In this document: in pieces, positions 50,401-58,160 of the stretch | How positions within the stretch are numbered: the stretch's first letter is position 1 | Layout: each line of letters opens with the position of its first letter | NCBI GenBank assembly: GCA_900617975.1 | Contig: UZAE01012141.1 | Span: 1 to 58,160 of the forward strand | DNA length: 58,160 nucleotides | Source of the DNA: Rodentolepis nana | Lineage: Eukaryota > Platyhelminthes > Cestoda > Cyclophyllidea > Hymenolepididae | Reading direction: 5' to 3' | The notes under the pieces: generated by a model | The model's input: the letters and a program-made list of their open reading frames with translations, nothing else | Database searches by the model: none | Told to the model about the DNA's origin: nothing | Program-made: the position numbers and the translations under genes

Positions 50401-53400
50401 TGGGAGCCTTAAGCTTGCTGCTATCAGACATCCTTAGCAAAGTGTATATGTGGGTGTGTCTCTTTTGAAACATCAAGTGGCGGCAGCTGGAGGAGCCCGT
50501 TTTGCGGTTCCGATGCCTGCAGGGGCAACTGTCAGCGCAACAGGGACACCTCTGAATTCAACCACCACACACATGGTTCCCACGCTCTTCTTCCAACAAG
50601 CAGGCGGCGGTGGAACTCTCATTCCCTCCACACATCACCAGCTGCAATTGGCTGCTGCCGCTGCCGCAGCTGCCCAACAAGGAAGTGGCGCTGTCCAACC
50701 TCAACAGCAGCAGGCTGGGCAACAACAGCAGCGTATTCAAGTGGCCGCTGGTCAGCAGCTTACCACGGCAACTGGCCTGCCTCCTGCTCAGCACATGCTT
50801 CAACAAGGTGCTACGACCATCTCGATCATTAATCCCTCCGCTCAGACTGTTACTGCTACCCAAATGCAAACACAACAACCGCATCCTCCAGGTTAGTTGT
50901 TTCTAGTAGGAAATTCAACTTAAGAGCAAAGTGAAATGGGAAATTGGTTAAGCTTAAGTTGCAGAAATGTGGAAAATTTAATAACTATGATAATGATTGG
51001 GTTTGGGGAATCTATTAGTTCTCTACTCAACTCAGGTTGAAGATACATACAGAGATTTTATCATCATATTCGGGCATTTAAATATTGTGGTCCGTTTACA
51101 ACACTTCATAAATGCTCTTATCTTGAGTGAGAAGGACTTAAATCACCCCGAAACTGGACACTTGAGGTCGCGTCCAGTCATTATGTTTATGAGATGGCGG
51201 TCATTTCAATGGGGCAAAAGTAATTGCTTTCTTTGTCTTTATCGTTTTTCCATGCAATATGCAACGCTACATATCCCAAGTATTTGGACAATTTCCTTGA
51301 TGCGATCTTCACACTTTGGGTGATTCAGTTATGCCATACCAATCACACCTAGGAAGATTTTGAGCAACTCACAGTTTTTGCCATTATGCTGTTTTGCTTT
51401 TCTACACATTCTAGAACGGATACAAAAAATAGACGAAAGGGTTCCAGATCGCACTTGAGGTGTGTTCACAAAACCTGACTTTGGAGAAGCATGGTTTTCT
51501 TGAGCCATTATTACGTGAAATCATGTTCTACCACCCCTATTGTTGGCAGGAGCCAACCTATTAGTTGGGCATCAATTGAATAATAGTCGTTTCTGGTACT
51601 CTTTTTGGTAATAAAAGTTCATCTTGAGTTTTTCGACTCTATTATTTTCTCAACAATAACTTTCGTACTCTTGAAATTTAGTATTTCCGTTCTATTTTCA
51701 AAAGGCTGTTTTGTCTTGGTAGTAGGGTTGAGTTTTATGAATGTCATATCATTGACTTCGAGTTAACAATTTGGAGATAATTCTGGTTAAAGCGTTGGTC
51801 GAGTAATGCGGTTTACTATTCTCTTCACTTGGGATGTACCCATGGGCAACTAGACTGCCTTTTGTGGGCAGTGGCTTCGAATATTTTTTTCCCAATCAAT
51901 CTTGCCCACACTGTCTTGAGCTGTTGTTCATGTCATGGGCAACCTTTTGTATTTGATGTATTTTATCTTGTTATACACTCCATTGCATTGCTTTTTTTGA
52001 GTTAACGCGCGTTAGGCTTTACTTGCGCAGCGCTTAGCTAGCACATGAAAATACACAACACACAACTTAATTGCACGCACGTACTTCCCTGGCACATGCG
52101 TGTGTTTTGTGCCCGTGCGCGCCTCCCTATCGATCTCTAACCCACTTCTAGTCGCGTGCTAGGCACTGTGTGCTTATTTTCTCTGTGCTCTCGCTATCCC
52201 TTGTTGTTTATCATTTTGAGTAAGTGTGAGTGCTATTTACAAAGGAATATTCGCTTACAAGCGTTCCTGGTGCGCGTTGTAATCCCCTACTCGTGCAGAT
52301 AGGTTGGAAAAGCGCTGCTATTTAAGCCCATGTTGAAAGCGCCCATCGGGCGCTGTGTATATTTGCGCGTTGTGAAAGCGTTCGCTTTAACTAGCTATTT
52401 TGGTCCAAGCAGGATCTAGTGCCCTTAAGCACACAAAAATACGCCTTATCGTCGTGTGCGCAGCTGTGTTAAGGCCACGCCAAACGCACAAGCGCTGAGT
52501 TTTACGTGCGCCCGTGAAAGCCATAAACTGCGTGCGCGCAAGTCGATAATACCATGTGTTTGCTTACTTGCCTTATGGATGTTCATCTCTGCACGCACCA
52601 ATCATGATTAAGTGACGCACACGTACACTTTCGCATGCTGCGCGCTCCTGACGCGCTTTCGCGTAAATTGAGAATTTTGCGCACTGTGAGAGAGGAAAGA
52701 AATTTAATCATCTCGCTTATTCAATCAAATCAATTACACGCACTGATGGTAAAATAAATTAGCCCCCAATCGAAATCGAGTTGGACCACACATCTGATTA
52801 GAACGTAGTCTTTAAGCACACTAAAGTACAAGCATAAGATATGAATCGTACTTTAAATAAGCCGGATTAGAGCTGAATTTTTCCATAGTCATTTGGCAGT
52901 AGACATATTTGAGTGCTCAGATAGTAGTGAGAACTGGGCCTCGAATAAGTGGAGTTTGAGAAGAATTTGATATAGTCAAAGTTAGTATGCTGAATCTAGG
53001 CATATATTATCATTTTAAAGAACGAACTTTAAACGCCTCCTGTTCTTTTTTAGCGCAAAAGCAAAGAAAGCAGTACGCTTGTGATCAATGCGATAAGGTA
53101 TACCCGCGAAATCAGAGTTTACAGGCCCATATAATTCAGGTTCACTCCGGTGAGTATATTTTGAATAACATTTGTTGCGCGCGTGAGAGCACATGCACCG
53201 CGCTCACAAAAAATGTTCGCCATCATCTTGTGTTTATCACTCCACATACTCTCTCGAGATTGAGCGCTTGTTTTTCGCCTTTTCAATTTCGCGCGTTTAT
53301 TTGTTGTTGTAGATGTGAGGCCATACACCTGTCGTATTTGCCGCAAAGGATTCGTGCGCAGATGGGATTTCTATCGCCACTTGAATGCGGTTCACAGAGG

Positions 53401-53854
53401 TTAGTATGGTGTGATAATTTGTGTTACTAAGGTGCACTACTGATAACGTATAAGTACGGTTTGTTTTCCAGATCGTGCTCGTGACGCATTGGATGAGGAT
53501 AAGGTAGATGAGTACGTAACTTGGATGCGTAGTCGAGCCCCAACTGCAGATATTTCTTGGGAGTGTTTGAATGCAGTGCGGGAGGAATGTCCTGCAACAT
53601 CTACGGCTACTTCAATGTCAGCAGCAGTAAGTGGAGTGTCTACCTCAGTTGTCAATGTGATTGCCACTACAACCTCAACAACCACGCCCGTGAATCAGAT
53701 TGCGATTAAAACTTCAGGCTCCCCTGTTGCAAGCCAAAATAATCAACAGCAGCCTTCAGCACCTTCAAGTGGTGGTTCCGCAAGTGCTGTTGTCCAAACA
53801 CCAGCTAATTCTGGAAATGTGACATTGACCATGATCAAACCCGCTGATGAATGA
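44491..53854 (+). CDS. Glutamine-rich C2H2 zinc-finger protein, eight fingers (13 exons)
   Basis: Exons are 44491-44548, 44806-45101, 45189-45330, 45398-45484, 45553-45639, 45709-45795, 46376-46462, 47044-47130, 47220-47690, about 50478-50891, 53054-53149, 53313-53399 and 53472-53854, giving 2,382 nt and 793 residues. Exon 3 carries finger 1; exons 4-8 carry one finger each (fingers 2-6) in exactly 87 nt; exons 11 and 12 carry fingers 7 and 8, exon 12 again 87 nt. Fingers have C-x2-C-x12-H-x4-H spacing. Exons 2, 9 and 10 encode Gln-rich and Ala/Gln-rich segments typical of transcription activators. The tail is Thr/Ser-rich and ends IKPADE. It is probably a nuclear DNA-binding regulator; I do not recognise an orthologue. 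The intron after exon 2 needs a GC donor (CAG|GCAAGT) to keep frame. The acceptor of exon 10 is the least certain, and an upstream first exon is possible. Confidence 0.85.
48400..48480 (-). repeat. tRNA-like sequence, possible SINE head
   Basis: On the minus strand a B-box-like GGTTCGAAGCC lies about 33 nt after TAGCGTGGCCG, an A-box-like segment shared in part with the tRNA-like end at 58022-58078. There is no complete cloverleaf that I can fold, so it is more likely a tRNA-derived retroposon than a tRNA gene. It is located in an intron of the zinc-finger gene. Confidence 0.45.
52005..52690. other. CpG- and GCGC-rich block inside an intron
   Basis: Within the intron between exons 10 and 11 of the zinc-finger gene the sequence becomes dense in CG, GCGC and CGCAC words. 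It includes a perfect short hairpin AGCGCCC-ATC-GGGCGCT near 52340-52356. Both flanks are AT-rich with few CpG. There is no open reading frame of note. It may be an inserted GC-rich repeat, an internal promoter/CpG island or a regulatory block. Confidence 0.6.
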
Positions 53855-56418
53855 TTCTTTTCTTTTTCTTCCCTCTCCTCCTACACGTATATCTAATATT
53901 CGTTTTTCATAATTATATATCGGTGGACATTCTTTCTCTGCTCCCCTCTTCCATTCCCTTGATACGTCGATGTTGGTTGCTTAAGAATCAAACGTTTCCC
54001 TCCCTCTCTCTTTTCGTTCATTTGTCTCTCTATTGATAATACTCCTACTATAACTCTTTCAACGTACGCCTCTACTATCTGGAATCTGTCTCCCATTTTT
54101 CCACAATGTAAATACTCCATCTAATATAGTTATTATTAATTCACGAATACCAATCCCGTCAACACCACTACCACTGCACAATTCTTCATTCCTTACCTTC
54201 CACGGTATTCTTGTTCTATTAACTCTATTTTGCTTAGAAAAGTTTAAGGTTTTACGTTTTGATTGCAATGTCTCTTGCCCATTAGTCTATTTTTAGCACC
54301 AATGAGTGCTCTCCCCAGTACCAGCTGTAGTTCCAGTGGCCATAGTTATGGAAAGAGAAGGGAATCAGTAATGGAAGCTACTAGATTCAGCTACTTCATT
54401 CTTCATTTGGCAAAAGAAAATCTCAAAGGATAGGCTTAAATTGGTGAGCGTGGTTCAAGAAGCACGGTCAACTCTGGATGTGATCTATTTCGGTCTAAAG
54501 TATTTACTGAATCGCATACTAGCTTATCATAATTTAGCTAGTTAGGAAGAGGGGGTTTTGCCATGCAGTAGCTATACTATGAAATCTTCAATTTTGAGCT
54601 CACATTTTTTCTTTAATCTTCAGGAGGATTGAATTTAATGCTAGATAGAAATAGTGTTCTATAGATCAAGCCATGGGAAAGTTTCCAAAGACCACGAAAA
54701 GATTCAAGAAGACCCTCAGTTTCAAATTTCAGACATAGTTAGCTACAAAAATACATGGCAGGCTGTAATCTGTCTGTATGATTTTATGAGGAGTACAAAG
54801 TGTACTGAATATTTGCAAGTTTCCTTAATTCACTTATTACCACTGTTCAACATCCGCGGCCAAAAAACAAAGTAAAATCGAATTAAATTATTATATCCAT
54901 AACAATATTGGGAATATGTTTAATATTGGAGATATTATTAGAAAAAAATTTGAAAAATTAGATAAGAATATGACACAGAATTTGAGCCAAAGTGCCATAA
55001 TTGAGGATAGTTTACGATGTTATCTTGAATTGAAAGTTTTACATCGTGATCCATAATAGAATCACTTTAAACGTCTTACATTCAAGGACGTTAGGGCTTA
55101 ACATATTTTGTAGTATTTTTAAAAAAACTGAATGAAATGTAGTTGTGTTCTACTTAATATTTTTCCATTATTATTCATAAACAAATGTTCGAACAGGCGA
55201 ACTATTTCCATAGCAATATGCTTTGTTTTATATAGACATATATGATGATAATCAAGATAAAGTATTGAGTAATAATAATGATCTGTGTACACTAAGAATA
55301 GTAGTCATAAAACTGCTCATCTTCCTAACAGAATTCTAGAAGAAATGAAGGAGTGACAGCATAATGAAATTTGGTGATCAATTATCATTTTGCAACCTAC
55401 ATTTGCAATCAATTGCATTAAACACTCAATGTACCTGTTTATCGTACCAAATTGTGTACTTTATAAATATAATATTTATATGCATATATGCATTAGTTAA
55501 TGTATAAATAATATTAATTTTACACATTTAGATAATATTTTACTAATTATTACAATGCCAATCGATGAAGTATTATAGAAAAATTGTGTGGGATCGTTGA
55601 TAAAATGAAACTAAAATAAGCACATTTGAGAGACGTCATTCAAGCCCGTTTCAAAGTGAACTGTTTTGAACGACGTTTATTCAAACGTTCAAGTTGACGC
55701 GAACTGAAGCATGAGATAATGCAGCCCTCGAAATAAAACTGGTGAATTTTACGCGCAGTAAAGCAAACCTTTTTTAGTATTTTGGTTCGCATCGTCCCTA
55801 TTAACACACTAGTGGTATTTAGCTTTATTTTTTATGGTTCTGTACATTTTCAAACTTCATTTTCTTAATTCCGTAGCTTTTAGATTCTTCTATTTGAATT
55901 TACTTGAGAGGAAGGTAATAACTTGGGTGACACGGGACTTTAACTTCGAAAGACAGGGCAGTGCATTTTTTATTCCATTGGAAGTCAGACGACGAGTGCG
56001 TTGAGGCGCTTTTATAATCAGCCAAGGTCAACGCTTAGATAAAGCCAGTTTTTACGAGTCCGTTGCTCAGTGACGCACACTAGGCAATGGAGATGGTTAT
56101 ACATACCTATTAATTTTGATTACGAGTGGGTCATAGAAGCGAGTTACTCCGACATGTTTGTTCGTTACTCCAGCTAAGCATTTTAATGCTTAATTTTAAT
56201 GAGTTTGTACTGTTACATTTATATGGCAAATTAGGTTTCCCGCCCCTTAAGCTCCTTTTCTTTTTCATAATTTTGCAAAGATTAACTTGATTTTGTACAA
56301 AAGAAGAGTTTGTTTTAATAACTAAAAACAATAAATCAGTTCGAAGAGAGGTGGTTTAAATTGTATAATAAATAATAAAGCAGGAAGGGAGGGAGTAATT
56401 GGTGTTGCGGTTAAGCTG
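53855..56418. other. Intergenic region, no gene recognised
   Basis: A pyrimidine-rich stretch (about 53850-54060), likely the 3' untranslated region of the zinc-finger gene, followed by AT-rich DNA. No supported exon. Confidence 0.5.
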
Positions 56419-56643
56419 TCAACAGCCCAGAGTACCACATCGCCAACCTCTTGAGCGCACAAAATTTTTCATCCGGGGTTTATCTTTGTGCGGCATAAGT
56501 TCATTATAAAGCCATTCAATTCCTTCAATCACTCCAGCCCCAGTCAGGGCACAAGTTGGTTGCAGATGCCAGATATGCCCGGTGAGCTTCTTTGTGTCCA
56601 GTATCTCGATAATTTCACTCATTGGTATTGCATAATTAAGATC
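56419..56643 (-). CDS. Last coding exon of an ARF-like (ARL) small GTPase
   Basis: After a good acceptor (GCATTCTTTTCCAG) the exon reads DLNYAIPMSEIIEILD and continues with GHIWHLQPTCALTG, then GVIEGIEWLYNEL: the end of the G4 motif (NKQ|D), the G5 TCALTG motif and the final helix of ARF/ARL GTPases. WHLQPTCA is especially like ARL4-type proteins. The last 20 or so residues are basic and end RSRGWRCGTLGC, an unusual tail with two Cys. The upstream exons with the P-loop, switches and NKQ are not convincingly found in the remaining 1.5 kb. A 37-nt candidate at 56937-56973 (VERFSHHFDEIL) fits the family pattern but leaves the NKQ exon missing. The gene is therefore partial here. Confidence 0.8.
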   Translation of the reverse strand, partial: DLNYAIPMSEIIEILDTKKLTGHIWHLQPTCALTGAGVIEGIEWLYNELMPHKDKPRMKNFVRSRGWRCGTLGC

Positions 56644-57494
56644 CTGGAAAAGAATGCATCTGTCAACTTCGAAGCTGAATAAAAGAGATTTCTCCCTTCT
56701 AAAAGAGACGAATCAGACAACTCAAAGGATTATTTAATCTGCTTTAATTATTCAAATTCACTATTATCAACTTGAAATATCTGGGTGATGAAGTGTAAAA
56801 TTCTAAATCAATCATATTATTTTTGTTTTAATACCCTAATAATTTGATAAGAAATAACGAAGGACTAAATTTCGACATTTAATTCCGTATTGTGGCAGGT
56901 GGTGTAGAAATGTTAAAGATTTGAGTTCCATCTTACCAAAATCTCATCAAAGTGGTGACTGAAACGCTCGACGCTGGATCAGACATGACTGGATATGTTC
57001 TCATTTAAATCACACTTCTCCTGAATTTTTAAATGATCGTAATGATTTTCTGTCAGAATAACTAAACCACTATATGTATAAAGTCACGGATATTATTAAT
57101 AAAACTGCGACCACCGCGATCTTTTGTTTACACAATTTTACACTCACTGTTACTAACATATAAATAAATGAATGCTAAAAGATGTCGATCTTTGCTATTT
57201 TATTTCTCCTGGCTTTAACGGAGCTCATGTACGTGATGGATTTCTCATTGCCTTAAATCTAGAAAAATGTGACATTTCACAGCCTCATACATCCCCGTTG
57301 GTTTCGGGTCCTTCAGAGCATTCTTGATTTCTCTAAATTTTTCTACCTCTTGAAAATCGCAAGAAGCTGTCTTGATTATACTTTAAACAGGCTTCAATGT
57401 ACCAAAGCCATTTTAATCTAATTCAGTTTGTCAAATAGCAATGCAAATATAGTAAAAGTGCAATGACTTTAGACTTGAGTAATAATCTTTAGGG
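56644..57494. other. Probable intron or 5' part of the ARL gene
   Basis: AT-rich. It contains the tentative exon at 56937-56973 on the minus strand, bounded by GATCCAG and GTAAGA. No other ARL exon recognised. Confidence 0.35.
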
Positions 57495-57655
57495 TGTGGG
57501 ACACGTCATCGCTTATCGCGTCATCGCATGCCTGCACGCCACGATTGGGAGGTGCGACCGTACAAATAGTGACCGATCATTAACCTCTGTTTGTTTAACC
57601 TAATCCGCCATTCTGATCATGATTAAGCTCCCTGCGTGTACACTTTATCCACAAT

Positions 57656-57982
57656 ATTTATTTATTTATATCAAATGGCAGGCGTTGTGAAAGTTATCAT
57701 TAGCCATTTAATTGACTTCAGGCTTCACAGAGGAGGAGGAACATCAAAGTGAAACAAGTCGAGAGGGAGAGGGGGGAACAGAAGAGAGTTTCAAAGATGT
57801 AAAAGAGACAGACACAAAAGTGGAAAAATGTGGGGTGAGTACTGTGGAAGTAGTCGAATATGACATACAATGGGGTGAGGGTAGTTTGAAGTCCGAAGTC
57901 AACTGCCAGTTAAGAGACTTTTGCCGTATGAGTATACGTTGCCCAGGGTGCACCAAGTGGAGGTAAGTCTATCGCACACCCC
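57656..57982 (-). mobile_element. SINE-like retroposon, copy F (nested)
   Basis: Full family match ending in ATCGCACACCCC, with a (TTTA)n tail at 57656-57670. It lies inside LTR-like copy 3 and is therefore younger than that copy. No clear duplication of the target. Confidence 0.75.
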
Positions 57983-58021
57983 ATTTTAAAAGCAGCCCGC
58001 CTAACTGCCTATCTTCTCATG

Positions 58022-58078
58022 CCGTAACCAGGATTCGAACCTGGGTTCTCGCGGCCAGCGCTACAGCAATCCGCTACA
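58022..58078 (-). repeat. tRNA-derived segment
   Basis: On the minus strand CCAGGTTCGAATCCTGG is a perfect T-arm with B box, preceded by TAGCGCTGGCCGCGAGAA. The matching 5' acceptor strand (GCCGTAA) is absent, so this is not a functional tRNA gene but a tRNA-derived SINE end or relic. Confidence 0.6.
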
Positions 58079-58160
58079 AGGGTGGTAAATATCTTCTAAT
58101 CAGGTCACAACATGTGTACTACGGGCTATTAATATGTATGATATTTAAACTTAGCTCAGA

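Larger units (their letters stand above)
57495..58078 (+). mobile_element. LTR-like element, copy 3, interrupted by a SINE-like insertion
   Basis: The left end TGTGGGACACGTCATCGC and right end AGCAATCCGCTACA are those of the family. AGGG occurs directly outside both ends (57491-57494 and 58079-58082), a 4-bp target duplication. The middle is replaced or interrupted by SINE-like copy F (57656-57982). The last 90 bp differ from copies 1 and 2 and contain a tRNA-like segment. Confidence 0.6.

Noticed and set aside
58022..58078. Functional tRNA gene on the minus strand
   Set aside because: The T-arm is perfect, but the 5' acceptor strand is missing and the segment abuts the end of a repeat.

Overview
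The window looks like nuclear DNA of a parasitic flatworm (Platyhelminthes, probably Neodermata). The strongest clue is a spliced gene pairing an EF-hand region with a dynein-light-chain domain, the architecture of tegument-allergen-like (TAL) proteins, which is known from flukes and tapeworms. A run of 27-35 nt introns at the 5' end of one gene, generally AT-rich DNA, polyglutamine tracts and many dispersed repeats fit this. I cannot fix the class or species from the sequence alone.

Layout. 1-15,300 has no convincing gene. It holds a large inverted repeat (1-411 and 3067-3449), an LTR-like element inside it, SINE-like retroposons and a piggyBac-like MITE. 15,301-22,218 (minus) is a complete seven-exon gene for a protein with two nucleoside 2-deoxyribosyltransferase-like domains; its introns contain a LINE fragment, an assembly gap and a SINE-like copy. 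23,000-27,000 is AT-rich and apparently empty. 27,000-29,257 (plus) is the TAL-type gene. 33,353-33,700 (minus) is a single-exon dynein-light-chain gene. 37,340-41,591 (plus) is PPP4R2, the regulatory subunit 2 of protein phosphatase 4. It is convergent with an intronless LIM-domain gene at 41,855-42,817 (minus). 44,491-53,854 (plus) is a 13-exon gene for a glutamine-rich protein with eight C2H2 zinc fingers. The right edge has the last exon of an ARF-like GTPase gene (minus) and a composite repeat with a nested SINE-like insertion.

The genes look like ordinary, functionally unrelated eukaryotic neighbours: tegument/cytoskeleton (TAL, dynein light chain, LIM), phosphatase signalling (PPP4R2), transcription (zinc fingers) and small-GTPase signalling. 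I see no operon-like or defence-like system. The most unusual points are the ultra-short intron series in PPP4R2, the one-finger-per-87-nt-exon structure with a required GC-AG intron in the zinc-finger gene, the duplicated deoxyribosyltransferase fold, the apparently identical 383-bp inverted arms, a CpG-dense block in an intron, and several repeat families with visible target-site duplications.

Exon boundaries were read by eye from GT/AG signals and reading-frame continuity. No transcripts or database searches were used.
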